Below are positions 46,092 to 58,144 of a stretch of 64,000 nt of DNA, piece after piece. The notes beneath the pieces are model-generated. The model was not told the origin of the DNA. It did no database searches and saw nothing but the letters and a program-made list of their open reading frames with translations. This DNA comes from Porites lobata (lineage: Eukaryota; Cnidaria; Anthozoa; Scleractinia; Poritidae): NCBI GenBank assembly GCA_942486035.1, contig CALNXK010000030.1:183501-247500 (forward strand), read 5' to 3'. Numbering within the stretch: position 1 is the first letter of the stretch; each line of letters starts with the position of its first letter. Both the position numbers and the translations under genes were made by a program.

Positions 46092-46700
46092 CTCAAATGA
46101 CTATGTCCTGAGTTCTCAAGGTCTCTTTTGTCTTAATATAATGATTATTTCTCTTTACCATTCATTAGTGTATCAGCCTACCTTTGCCCTACAGCACAAC
46201 CTCAACTAATTTTGGGATTTTTAAGTGCAGAAAACCAATTATTTCAATATTTTACAATCTTCGATATAGAGGATCCATCCTGAATCTCTTTCACTTTAAC
46301 TCAAAATTTTCCTGGAGCTTTGCTTACTAGGATGAAATGGCTTAAGAAGACTTTTGGTGTCCTCTCCTCTTTTTTCGTAGAGAGACTTGAACGTTAAGAT
46401 ATGAATAATCGATCCGTGAATTGGATCCGGTTACGAAACAGACTATAATTTAGGAACGTCCAAAAACTCCAGCTAGTAACCTTAGTTAAAGAATGCTTTT
46501 TTGGAACAGGCCGTTCTCCATTTTGCATGCGTTACGTTGCTGTCAAACTTAGGACATTAATAATTGATATTAAGGGCGTTGTACCAGAGTTTCCCTATCT
46601 GAAGGGTTAGTACACATCTCGCCCTTTGCTTGTAACCTCCTTGATGGTGTCACTGTTTAACCCACCTTTTTATCCCGTACCTCACCGAAAAACTTAGTTC
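46092..46700. other. 3' flank of the plus-strand receptor
   Basis: AT-rich; no gene. May include the 3' UTR. Confidence 0.35.
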
Positions 46701-46730
46701 TCGACTTAGTTCTCCAGTTTAAGTTTAAGT

Positions 46731-48045
46731 TTGGTCTTGTTACTGCAAATTTCTTTTGTGTTTTGGTTCCCGCAGTACCTCGATACACTACTCGAAATTA
46801 CGACGCTGCAAATTTCCGTCTTCTGTCCGTTCACGACCAGGATTACTTTATACCGGCTTAAGTCGTACTTCCCTAGGACTCTTAGGTTTTGGAATAGTCT
46901 CCCTCATTCTATTAAGCAATTGCTACTGGTGCTTGACAGTTTAAAAGTTTTCTTCATACTCACGGGCTATAAGACCAGGCTAAGTTCTTATCGGCAGCCA
47001 TAGTTACACACTGTGTAGCTCACTCTTATTATCCGCACACCCTTTCTTTCTTCATATACATCTTTCTTTTTTTGTACGATTTTAGTATTTTTAATTTGTG
47101 TTATAGCTTTAGACATTGTAGGGGTCAGGGGCAGCCAACGACAATTTTCGGGAAAATATCTGTTCGGAAGACGATTTGAGATCTAGAATTTTCGGATTAT
47201 TTGTTGTGAAATTTCTTGCTTGCCCGCCTCTCCTAGGGTTATGGAACATCTAAAAAATGGTACAATTGCCCATTTTTAACGGATTTTGACCCTAAAAAAG
47301 GCCACCTAGAATTTTCGGGAGCCTTTTCCTGGCTGAAATTTTCGAGAAGGTAAGTTTTTATCCCTATAATTTTCGTATCACTAGACTTTCAGCTAGGAAA
47401 TCCGAACAGATGAAAAGTTTTTAGGGGATAAAATATGCCTATATCTACCGTTTGAATCCTAAAATACGTTCAACAATGCTATGTTAAGAGGTTTTGAACT
47501 ATATCCTCGTTGGGTGCCCCTGACGGGTTGAAAGTCAATTGGGGCAAGTATTCACTCAAGAAACTTTTAAAACCGTCGGAAGATGAGTTCTCCCCAGAAA
47601 TAAATAAAGGATCATTTCAAGACTCTTGAAAACCACCTACATCAAGTAATATTAACGGACAAATTTTTACCATCAATAACTGGCCGATGAAATTTGTTGA
47701 AGTGTGCGTTTTGGGAAATCCACGAATGGCAATCAACAAAGGATATTCTGGTGTATTCGAGCTGAATATTTCAGTATACTTCACGTGAGGTGTGCGCCTT
47801 GAATACCTCAGGATTCTAGGAAGTCATGATCACGTATTCTAGGCTCGAACATCCCCGAATATTTTCATTTTCTCGCAGTGTTTTTGTTATAGCTTTAGAC
47901 ATTGTAGGGGTTGAAAGTCAATTGGGGCTAGATCCTGCCCTGTTTTCACCGATCTCCTGTCAGCGTGCTGTTGTTTGTATGTATGGGAATTCTTTCTTGA
48001 CAAATATCAATAAACTAAACTAAACTAAACTAGGAGGCAGGTAAA
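46731..48045 (+). pseudogene. Non-LTR retrotransposon 3' end (L2/CR1-like)
   Basis: 46731-47003 encodes the end of an RT protein: TTRITLYRLKSYFPRTLRFW then NSLPHSIKQ. After a stop, the 3' UTR follows, interrupted by the MITE at 47126-47522. It ends in a microsatellite tail of aaact repeats near 48010-48033. The segment tagctttagacattgtaggg plus ttgaaagtcaattgggg occurs twice (around the MITE, and at 47890-47925), so part of the 3' UTR is duplicated or two copies are joined. Confidence 0.65.
47120..47528 (+). mobile_element. 397-bp CAGGGG MITE, copy 2, nested in the retrotransposon
   Basis: Element 47126-47522. Flanks AGGGGT (left) and ACGGGT (right) form a 6-bp TSD with one mismatch. The same target without the element is present near 47905 (tgtaggggttgaaag), which shows the insertion point. 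Confidence 0.8.
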
Positions 48046-48451
48046 ATAAAAAAAACTAATTGCTGCATTTTCCTTCTTATTGATTTACTGAAAATGCTCT
48101 GTAAAAAAACGCAGAAGATGGCATTTCCTAGACCCTAAATCAGTTAAACATGTTCTGGGGGTGCATGCCCCCCCCCCGGTTTGTGCCACTTCAGCGCTCT
48201 AAGTCTTTACTTTCCGCCGTGGAGTACACCTTCAAAATCTCACGCTGCACCAGCGGTTTTAAACAGACAGGGCACGTTTAAAGTGTTTCCTCAGCTACCA
48301 CACTATCTTATGCTTTGTAAATTAAGCATACCATAACAAATATCGCAGCTATATTATATTAAAAGTGTTTTCTATCTTATTAAGTTTCTCTTTATTTTCC
48401 CCAGTATTCCACTGGGCAATTGTGACCTAAATGCAGGTCGTTAATCTTTTT
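48046..48451. other. Intergenic
   Basis: A C run lies near 48170-48178. Nothing else recognised. Confidence 0.3.
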
Positions 48452-48855
48452 CAGGGGCACCCAACGAGGATATAGTTCAAAACCACTTAACATAGCATTG
48501 TTGAACGTATTTTAGTATTTAAACGGTAGATATAGGCATATTTTTGTCCCCTAAAAACTTTTCATCTGTTCGGATTTCCTAGCTGAAAGTCTAGTGATCC
48601 GAAGATTATAGGGATCAAAACTTACCTTTTCGAAAATTTCATCCAGGAAAAGGCTCCCGAAAATTCTAGGTGGCCTTTTTTAGGGTAAATATCCGTTTAA
48701 ATTGGGTAATTATACCATTTTGTAGATGTTCGAAAATCCTAGGAGAGGCAGGCAAGCAAGAAATTTTACAACAAATGTTCCGAAAATTCTAGTTCTCAAA
48801 TCGTCTTCCGAACAGATATTTTCCCGAAAATTGCCGTTGGGTGCCCCTGCTTGTT
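48446..48855 (-). mobile_element. 398-bp CAGGGG MITE, copy 3
   Basis: Element 48452-48849, inverted relative to copies 1 and 2. Flanks CTTTTT and CTTGTT give a 6-bp TSD with one mismatch. Confidence 0.8.
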
Positions 48856-49337
48856 ATTTTAGGTTCTCGTAAGCCACGACTCAGACAACAATTGAATAAA
48901 AAGACATTTACTTCCCCATCAAATTTAAAACAAGATGAAACGAACCCTAAATAGATCTAGATGGCTTGTTGCCTTCGAACGCGATAAGTAATACATTACA
49001 ACCAACAGGAAAACTGTTTTGCGGTCTCGGAGCGGGGAACATTTCAAAATCTATGAATTCAGACTGTGTAGCAGTGCACCATTACATTTACCACTCGATG
49101 AGAAGTTTTCTCCCACGCGTCAAGTTTTTCTTTGCAGACTATAAAACAAATCACTTTATGAAAGGACCGCCTCAAAATTATTATTTAAAATCTTGTTTCC
49201 ATCGAATCCTAATTTTTAACTGTAGTTTGGCCTATCAACCAGTCCTAAACTATTCACTTGACTCTAACAGACCATTTCAAGGAATGCGCGTTGATTCTTA
49301 AAGGTTACAAACTCAAACGTTCAGACTGTGTTTGAAT

Positions 49338-52300
49338 TTATGCTTTGTGGCTCAAGTCAAAAACGTTATCTGCCATGTAGTTGATTATGTTGCCTGCAGG
49401 GCGATATCTGCCAACCACAAACGTCAATTTTCCGTCCGCGGTTTTCGCTCTGCCAATTCCCAACTCTTTGGTACTTTTCCATACGACCTGCGTAAAATGC
49501 CCAGTTCCTTTCTGCCATCCACCACGACTGAAATCATAGTCTTTGTATTCGCCATACCTGCAACAAGAGGCAATCAAGTCAAACGTAGAGCAAGCTTAAA
49601 ATATAGCATGCGTAGCAAGCGTTTCCAATCGAGTTATTGCGCGAAGCTACGCAGGCTAACTGAAATAATTAGTGAGACTCTTTTCATTCAAGTAATAGTT
49701 TTCATAAGTACTTCATTCAGACACCTTTAACTACAAATGTAGCTGTTACCGACCATCCCCGTCTGTTTAAGCCGAAGAAGCGATTATTGACAATTTAAAG
49801 AAAAAAGAATTTCAGCTGTCCTATCTGCCTTGCGTTTGTAAAGCATCGTTCAGGGATTTATTTGGCGTTGCCTGGTGTATTGGTTGTGAGTGTGGATTGA
49901 ATAATCTGGAAACTAATACGATTTATAATTACAACAAAACAATCTTAATGGTATACACATTTTGAAAGCTCCACAGGGATACCTTTCATAAATTTTGTTC
50001 TCAGTAAACTGAATCTGGAGTTGTTCTTAGTTTATATTGTTTCCTGTCCTAGTTCTCAATGAAGCAGTCTGCATATTACGTACCACATGTCGGTTGCTTT
50101 TTCTCCAGCTGTATCAAAGCTCCCTGTGAACATGGCTATATTCTCTCCAGCATCATTTCTTTCACTCTTACTGGCATGCTGTAATGTTCGAGCATTTGCC
50201 AGCTTTTCTGCCCACGCTTGTGCATCCTTGGCCAGGTCATCAGCCCAACTCAAGGGTGGCACGCCATGCATTGAACGAAACTTATTGTGCGCGTCCAGAG
50301 ATTGCTTTGGAAATTCTTCTTTAGGAGAGGATGTGGCTTTACAGTCTAAAAGAATGGTTAAATATGTTGGTTAGTTGGAAAAGATTAAGTTTAAGCTCCG
50401 GTTAAAGGGTCCTACCCTAAACTCAATTAAAACATGTTTTTTGCTCGTCTCCAACGGAGTCCGTACTACGTATGGTAATTTTGTTGTTGGATAAACTATA
50501 GAACTGGCATTAAGCAAAAAAAATCACCGCATTTATTTGAAAACAGCCATCACACTACAAAACAAATACTAAAACGAAACGACACACACGAAATAAAAGG
50601 TAAACGAAAACAAAAGGATATAATTCTTAGTTTAGCGGATCGCTCAAGTACCATTTCGAAAGTCTTTTGTTGATTGATGCTGACAGAAACATTTTAACTA
50701 TGCTTCTGATGCTGATGATCATTTTCTCTATCATACTGAAATTATCATTAGGAGATAAGAACTTCTCAGAGAAATATGGATATCAACTCATATTACAAAG
50801 GTGGGCTCTTAATGGGGCCTACCTCTTTTTTCCGAATCACTGGTGATATTCTTTGTCTCCTTCGGCTTGGTGACATCGCCATTCTGTTCAGTTGCCTTGA
50901 GACAGCAAACAGAGAGTTTATTAAAAAAAATCCTCAGAATTAAATTCACGTATTTCTACCAGTTATTTTCTTACTTATCAGTCGTATTTGGCGTTTTATA
51001 TTAGATCTCCTTCAGCCCTGTTTAATCTTCTATTTTTCTTCTCCCGTTGGCATTTTTAAAACTATTCCAGCAAGTTAATCATGAAAGTGTTCATGCACCA
51101 CCCTTCTCAGCACTTATAAGTGAGACATGCAAAGCTGAATAGTGATGAAGGTCTTTCCGAACACACAGTCTTAAGCTTATTATAGAACCTTTAAATGGCA
51201 AACATCTACCTTGGGTTTAACATTGTCCTGAAACTGATTCATGTAATTTCCCGCCGGATGATATCGAGCCACAACGAAGATCTTTCCATCATCGCCTTTG
51301 GCCTTGGCAATTCCTAATTCCTTGGTTTCCTTCCACACGACCTGGGTAAAATGACCAATGCCGCTTTTAAATCCAGGCTTGTTGAAGTCGTATCTGTCAG
51401 AGATAGAAAACATGGACATATATGAGCCCGTCTTTACTCTTATCTTATGTGTAGGGGAGATGTGCATCTTCGATTATCCGTTGTTTTATACGGAGTTTGT
51501 CGCTTATTTCGACAAAAAAATCCAAACTGAATTTTAATGCATTCTTTTATAACTCATACTAGAAACACCGAAAAAACGGAGTTTTGAAAGCAAAAAGTCT
51601 ACAAGTTAATCTCGTTGAATTTTCCTGTTTTTTACGTAACGTTGAAGATTAACCCTTTAAGTACAAAGGCCGCTGTTTTATCTAAAAAAAAGTAGACTAT
51701 GACTGTTTTAAAATGGCGATTTTAGTGAATGATCTTCGCCAAATTCCTTCCTTTTCTCTCTTATTGTGGCGCTTTTGTGGGGTGTTCATGCTTGAATATA
51801 GTCCGCAACAGTAGCTCATTATTATGCGTAAATATCAAGCCATTCTGCCCGATGAGAAGACCGCAAGTCATGTTCATTCAGATTTAAATAAGGGATACCA
51901 GAAAAGAACGAACTTGAGAATTAGCTTGCGTCTATGTAAGATACCATTTTTTTCCCATGGCTTTAACATGGACCAAGGCAAATGGTGTTTAGCAAAAAGA
52001 GAAAAACGTTTAACTAACTGACAATGTCCTGTGATGCAACTCCGAAAAGATGTGATGGGCTTAATCTAAAGAACAAGTATTTCTAACTTCGGATTGGGAT
52101 ATTTCGATCTATTTATGGCTGCATGAAATTATCGAGAAATGAACTATTTAAAAGAGCACTGATTTGTCTCATCCGCAGGCCTGTCCAGTGTCATGCAGGA
52201 GTATCGCGATTGTAACGCACAAAGTGTTCTTTTTCATATCACCGTAATGTCAAATATATTGTTTAATTCTTCTACCTACTTTTCAACTTCTGAATACCAC

Positions 52301-53126
52301 CGATCAACGACTTCTGCTCCAGTAACGTCATCTTTTCCCATTACAGCATACACATTTTCTCCGTCATCTGTGTCTTCGTGTTTCAGGCGGCCTTCTTTGG
52401 CCAGCTGATTGGCCCACGTTTCTGCGTCTTTCTCTAGCTTTCTTGACCACTTTAACTCAGGTACTTGATGAAGGACTCGGTACTTGTTGTGGACATCAAG
52501 TGCTTCTTTGCCAAATTTATTCATCTTCGAATCTGTGAGTCAAAAAGTAGAACGCAATTAAATTAGGGGATGTTGATTTACCGTAGTTCAGTATAAATCT
52601 TTGCCACCAGGATTTTAGAGCTACTATGATGATACATATAAAATATTTCTGATGGTGGCTGGTGATACAGAAGGATAAAATTTCTCCGGTTGATTCCTAT
52701 TAAAGGTAAGTAAATTACTTCTAAAACACGATCGATCAGTCGAAAGGGACCTAATTATATTAATTGCTGAGAGCTACCATGAAGTTTCAAAGGTTTAAGT
52801 TGGTCAGGATTGAGTACAACCGCCTTTTTTTTCCAAACTGGCAAGTTTGAATACCCGTCTGTTACCTAGAACCTAAGTCGTTCCTTTTTGCAGTTGGTCA
52901 TTTACAGCTAAAAGGCCGAATGGTTTTAGAAACCGGTCCCCCTCCTAAGCCAACGTAACAATACTAAATGATCAGAGAACTACATTACCTGTTTCTTTAG
53001 TTCCCCCAGTTTATATGAAAGTTGTCGATCTTCAGTCTTGATCTCAAGTTGCAAAACTTACTACTGTTTCATTTTCGGCTCTTTATATATACTCACCTGC
53101 TGCCGCTCCGTGTCGTCATGGAGCAT
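49338..53126 (-). CDS. Two-domain CAP superfamily protein, copy A
   Basis: GAPR-1/GLIPR2-like CAP (SCP/TAPS, Pfam CAP) protein with two CAP domains in tandem. Exons (minus, high to low), bounded by GT-AG sites with matching phases: 52532-52280 and 51393-51210 (CAP1), 50895-50823 (linker), 50345-50084 and 49557-49338 (CAP2, stop at 49338). From the ATG at 52524 this gives 327 residues. CAP1 shows H in DVHNKYR, GENV, WYSEVEKYDF and [18 protein letters not shown]2 shows [21 protein letters not shown] and [15 protein letters not shown], so both keep the His/Glu/Glu/His set. Two likely 5' exons, 53126-53097 ([10 protein letters not shown]) and 53042-52989 (a charged [18 protein letters not shown] helix), fit in phase with each other; joining to the next exon needs an acceptor at the ATG or a missed exon. 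No signal peptide is visible, suggesting an intracellular GAPR-1-like role. Confidence 0.85.
49604..49657. mobile_element. 54-bp TAGC...GGCTA mini-element in a CAP intron
   Basis: The ends match the 38113-38723 element (GCGTAGCAAGCGTTTCC left, inverse of TAGCCTGCGTAG right), with almost all the interior deleted. Absent from the same intron of copy B near 60130. Confidence 0.6.
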
Positions 53127-53199
53127 ACACACGATAATTGATAGTTTGCGGTGACATGCAGAAAGGATGTTGTGTCACCAAGGAACAGCGAACGACAAA

Positions 53200-54573
53200 C
53201 CCTTAGGGTGTTACGTAAACTGCAACTTCCTGTGTCGATACGTGTTCCTATCAAGGGGAGAGAAAAATAGACCCTACACCTTTAAAAAATTCAATCGGGA
53301 GTTACTTGTACTTTTTAAGGGTTTTCAAGAATTACGTATCCATCATTTAGCCATAGGCATTAATGAATCATATTGCAGTCTGAAGAATACATTATATATT
53401 TAAATAAGCAGCAGAAACCTATATTATGGGGTTTTCGTATGCTTTAAGCTTTGTACCCTTGCGTAAAGCCCGCAAAGATGTAAACAGGGTCGGAAACTGG
53501 TATTTTATGTGGTGTATATTTTCAAGATGGCGCGTCAGAGCAGTGGACCTTTGAAAATCACGTATCTGCGGCGTTAGTAAATGCGGTTCTTGCCGTGTTA
53601 TTCGTGATGAAGCACGAGCCGTTCTTGAAAAAGGTCGGCACCGTTTTGTCATAAAAATGAGCATTTTGTCGACTGGGCCGTTAATCGCTATTTCCTTAAT
53701 TCCCCCTCGAGCTAATAAAACAGGAAGCTGTAAATTGGTCTGAATTATATTAGGTCTGAAAAAGGTATTGAAAGGGTTAGGTATAAATAACAAAGGTTAC
53801 ATCAGCTAGGGAAAATGAGAGGTAACTATAAGGGTTTTTAAAACAGCTTGTTTTCAAAGTCTGAATATCTCGGCAAATTTAAAACACCTGGGCTGTTAAT
53901 CTCCTCGGCGGAAGTAAAAAAATTCAGACAAAAAAGGAAACAGTTATATAATAACAGGCTACATCCGAGATTAGATTTGAAACAGCTTATTTTCAAAGTC
54001 TGAATTTCCAAATTTAAATCACTTTATTACCATGACTTTCTCAATTGTCATCATTAATTAATTTGTATTTTTTCCAGCAATTAGTCTGCGTCAATTCAAA
54101 TTTGATATAAATTTTTGTGGTTTTTTTAATGGTCTTGACGACATGTTCATCAACTGAGGAAGTTGTTAAAAAAAAAAGAAATAATAACAGACAATTGTTC
54201 TGCGCTCGGTTACTATTTGTAGACCCGAAACTCAGACAAACAAACTAAACTAACAGTAGTGAATTCCTCACCTTTGTCTGAGTTTTGTCATTTAAAAAAT
54301 GTCACATTTGTCTGTCTGTTTTCATTCTAAAAATGAGAAAAATGACAAAACTAAGACAAAACTTGCAAATTAGTCACTCTAGCATCATTCTCGTGCTACG
54401 CTATTAGCGTATGATCAAACAAATAACAGAAAATTTCCGGTAAGCTTCGAGGCACTTTTAGAAAGTAAGTAAAAGAAATGTTCATTAAAAAGTAAGGTAT
54501 GAAGAAGTGCCGTGTTTTATATGGGGTTTTTCCCTCTGAAAGTGTTTTTGATATATATCTAATATAACTATTT
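53200..54573. other. Intergenic between CAP copies, part 1
   Basis: No firm gene. A 124-codon minus-strand frame at 53419-53793 has no recognisable domain. A block gaaacagctt(g/a)ttttcaaag occurs near 53841 and 53979. A short inverted pair, aactcagacaaa / tttgtctgagtt, lies at about 54228 and 54275. Confidence 0.3.
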
Positions 54574-55610
54574 AGTATATACTAAAACAGTGGATAGTTT
54601 TTTTCGTTCGCTCTGTTTGACTACTCAATCAGTGAATATCCTGCCCTATTCACTGATTCACCCCCAGTTCCTCCGAGCGAGCGACGATAAACTCGCGTAA
54701 GTTTCGAGCAAAATGCCTTCCCGGTTTGCTGCCGTAACAAACAAAGAAATTTCACAACTAATTAAGCAAGCTGTCCCCGAAATACAGTAATAGCCCGCGT
54801 ATAAGAACCTGGGTTTTAAGAACCTGTTAGGCTAAAATTTTCATTTTAAGCCCCCTCCACATAAGAATCTATTTAGGCTAAAATTTTAAGTTAGGTTCTT
54901 ATCAGTGGGGTTGCTGTAAAAGTGTATAGGTAGAAACTGCTGAATCAAGATCATCATCTAGGACATATGCTGTACCTGCGCTGAACTGCCTATATAGGCA
55001 TTGCTTTATGGTACAAATAAATGATTTATACTGTATTATCAGATGATATTTATAATATATATAGTATATTCAGATGAAATTCATATGAAAATATAAGAAC
55101 CTATTTTAAGAACCTCGGTAGCCTAAATTAGCTTTAAGTAGAAGTAGCTTTAAGTACCATTTATATAAGAACCTATTTAGGCTAAATTGAAAAATTCAGG
55201 TTCTTATACGCGGGCTATTACTGTACACGAAGAAGGTGACGAAGTTCGGGGTGGAAGTTTTAACGGGTAAAGCTTTGTCTTTGTCGAAAAAGCTCTTTGC
55301 TTACTAATGCAAATTAAGCTTAGGTCTTGCGTTACTTTATTTAGTTGACTTATTTATAAGTAAGCTTAAAACTAAATTTAATAATCTTTTCTACAGAATA
55401 CAAAAAGAATTCACAACTCCTTTTGAGGAAATTTCTCCGCAAGAGCTAAACAAATGCCTTCAAAAGTTTTATTTGTCGGCAAGAAAAAGCGACGACCGCG
55501 GCCGTTCGGTCATTGCGCGCCAAAATTGTAATCGTTGCAGGCAACACTAAATGAGTTAAAAATCATCATTTTTGTGCTCAATTACCTCACTGTTTTAGTA
55601 TATACTAAAA
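54574..55610 (+). pseudogene. KIAA1958/ZMYM-like (DUF3504) N-terminal fragment
   Basis: An ATG at 54713 begins MPSRFAAVTNKEISQLIKQA. After the MITE at 54783-55225 the protein resumes in another frame with TKKVTKFGVEVLTG, a donor at 55266/55267 (gtaaag) and an acceptor at 55396 (ctacag). A third frame then gives FTTPFEEISPQELNKCLQKF. This order matches the N-terminus of the KIAA1958/QRICH/ZMYM-type family with DUF3504, related to Crypton-type tyrosine recombinases and abundant in corals. It is broken by the MITE, a frame change and a one-base deletion after the intron; the recombinase core is missing. Palindromic TTTAGTATATACTAAA sequences near 54574 and 55595 may mark the ends of a host transposon. 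Confidence 0.55.
54783..55225. mobile_element. 443-bp MITE inserted in the DUF3504 fragment
   Basis: The ends TACAGTAATAGCCCGCG and its inverse are perfect, with TA as target, typical of the Tc1-mariner/pogo group. It contains repeated taagaacctatttaggctaa units in both orientations. Confidence 0.8.
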
Positions 55611-55725
55611 CAATTATTCACCTCAGTGTCGATGGCTAATGGTGGGTATTTACCTCGCCGCTAACGCGGCCTCGGTAAACATTTACCACTAGCCACCTCC
55701 GCGTCGGTGAATAATTGTTATTTAT
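55604..55725. repeat. Inverted repeat AACAATTATTCACC
   Basis: The arms begin AACAATTATTCACC at both ends, inverted, and include ggctaatggt / accactagcc. About 120 bp palindrome-like MITE. Confidence 0.6.
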
Positions 55726-56730
55726 TTTTTTCTGAGCTTGCGAGCGGGCGGAATCCTCCAAATCCTGCAATCTGATTGATTCCGGGAGCGGGTTGTTTTT
55801 CGCGATCTTGCCCGCTAACCCGGGAGGAATCGTTGGCAGCTTTATTCACAAGTTTGTTTGTTGTTTGTGAATGAGCAGAACCTGTGATTTTTAACCAAAT
55901 TTTGTGAATTTTGTTCTTCAGACTAAATATCTGAAGGGTAGAATCAAGCAAGTCAGCCAGGAAAACCACTAAAGCATAGCAAAACAGGCGGCTTGTGATG
56001 TCGCTTCACTAGCTTTATAACCTTACGTTGTAATTACTACAATCTTGCTCTTAAGCACCGTTTATTCGACATTTTTCCTCTGTTTGTAGGTTTGTTTTCC
56101 ATTTTTGCTGTCTGAATCTAGATTCTGCCGTTTTTCAGTGAATTTTGCCCCGCTAGTTTTCTACTTTTCAGAAAAGTGGTTGTCAACGATTCCATGTAGC
56201 TTTCAATCTTGAATAAACAACACGAACAACTTTTCCAGCAGTCAGTTATCGCCGTCTTATTTATTTCTTTGTTTATATAATTGTTTAGTTGCTCACATCG
56301 CCTTCTTTTATTCGAATTCACTTCAAAACCCTAAGATTGGTATCTGAAATTAGCTCTTTTTATAAAGCCTTTTTGCAGTTTTTATCCCGCTCGATTGAAT
56401 TGATCTAAAAGTAAATATTCAGCCGAAGAAAATCGATATTTTGCTGTACTGCTAAAAAACAAGGTCTTTTTTTTTTTTAGAAGTTCGTCAATTCATCGCG
56501 TTTTTATCCTTGTTTGACACTCAGACTCTAAAATTGCTCCATCTTCTGAAGTTCGAAACCTAGGAGCTTGGTTTTATAACATGCGTAGAATTAGGAAATA
56601 TTTAAGTTCGTCAATCATTAGTTCTTTTATCTTGTTTGACGGACAGAATCAGGCTCGGTTGGTTATTCTGAATTGTCTCACAATAAGTTACCGTATAAAA
56701 GACAGAAAACTCTCTTTATTTTGAAGAGAG
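55726..56730. other. Intergenic between CAP copies, part 2
   Basis: Short open frames only; nothing recognised. Confidence 0.3.
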
Positions 56731-56733
56731 CTT

Positions 56734-56766
<33 letters not shown>

Positions 56767-57151
56767 TAAGCTGGCTCGACTGTAGCTCGACTGCAGCACG
56801 ATAAAGGACACTAGCACCCGGGCACTAGCACGACTTGGTTTCAGACGTCGAATTTAATTCAGTCGAATAGAACGGCTGTTGATGAGAACAAAACACAAAA
56901 ACAAAGGAACGGTTTAGGAAACTTTTAAATGTATTCTAATGTATTTATAAATTATGAATTGAGTTCGGCACGGCGGTAGCACGACGGTTGAAAGCAAGTG
57001 GAGCCACTGCCGTGTAGCACGGCAAGCTTTGCCGTGCTACACAGCAGTAGCACGACTTGGTTTCAAACGTCGCGCTACTGCCGTGCTAAAGTCGAATTTA
57101 ATTCGATCAATTGAGTTCGGCAAGGCAGTAGCAAGACGTTTGAACGGGCCT
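56731..57151. mobile_element. TIR element with gtgctactgccgtgc repeats
   Basis: The left end reads TTAGGCCTGTTTCAAACGTC and the inverted right end TTAAGGCCCGTTCAAACGTC. Inside are several copies of gctactgccgtgct and caaacgtcg in both orientations. The TTA(A)-like edges suggest a Kolobok- or piggyBac-type target, not proven. Confidence 0.6.
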
Positions 57152-57334
57152 TAATTCTGATAATATAAATTACAAGTTAAAAATCATGTCGTAATGTTTT
57201 GTTTTGGTTTGCAATCGATCGCGCGCGTTGAATAACATCAACACAAACGCGCCCTTCTTCAACACACATAGGTTGGAGGCTGAAGTAAAATTTTCCTTAA
57301 ACTTTTAAATCTCAGTAGCGAAAAAATGAAAATG

Positions 57335-57470
57335 TTTTTCACCGCCTAGGTCGGTCCGTATTGGGAGAAACTGTGCCCTCCGTCTGAGTACCGCCCGAGG
57401 CCGTACTCAAGACCTCAGGCACAGTTTCTCCCAAGTCCCAATACGGATCGGACCTCCCAGCCGGTGAATA
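57335..57470. repeat. Long hairpin-type inverted repeat
   Basis: GGAGAAACTGTGCC pairs with GGCACAGTTTCTCC, and tccgtatt with aatacgga, around a short centre. The outer arms are tcaccg / cggtga. About 135 bp in total. Confidence 0.65.
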
Positions 57471-57813
57471 ACACACATATGTTTCAAAAAACCCCTGTAT
57501 GTATTAGGCATGTACGCTTGATAACTATCAAAGGAAAATATACATATATACATAACATTTAAAATAGTGATTTATTTGGTCTAAGAGTTGTTGTTTGGAC
57601 TCCGAATGAAAGAAATACAATAGTCATTGTCCACTCGATCCTCATCGTGCCTCGGCAGTGACTAACAATACCGATAAAGGTAAGGTATGCCTATATTTAT
57701 TATCTAGTTTATATCCTTTAAAACTAGAAAGGACCCCCGTAAATTAAATCAAAAGAAAAAGTAAAAATACTAAGAAAAATGAGCCCCAATAAATATTGTT
57801 CTATTGTTCTATT
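57471..57813. other. Intergenic
   Basis: Nothing recognised. Confidence 0.3.
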
Positions 57814-58144
57814 ACTTCTCCATCAAATTTAAAATAACATATGACACGAACCCTGAATAAATGGTTTGTTGCCTTCGAGCGCGATAAGTAATAATATAAA
57901 AAGAACTGATATCAATGAGATCATTTGACGTTAGCTTATTTACCGGAGGATGATGTGAATGACTGCATTACAACCAACAATAAAACTGTTTTGCGGGAAA
58001 GGTCTCGGAGCGGGCAACATTTCAAAATCAATGAGATCAGACTGTTTAGCAGTGTATTGTCACTTTTACCACTCTTGTACACGTCAAGTTTTTCTTTGGA
58101 GGTTATAAAACAAATCAATTTTTGTCTTCATATCGATTCCTAAT

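Larger units (their letters stand above)
48910..53200. repeat. Segmental duplication, copy A
   Basis: Shares exons, introns and flanks with 57814-64000. The left limit is near 48910 (ccatcaaatttaaaa block). The right match runs past 53170 (gcggtgacatgcagaaagga) and continues beyond the window end in copy B. Confidence 0.85.

Noticed and set aside
53419..53793. 124-codon minus-strand open frame
   Set aside because: No domain, no duplicated copy to compare, no codon signal visible by eye.
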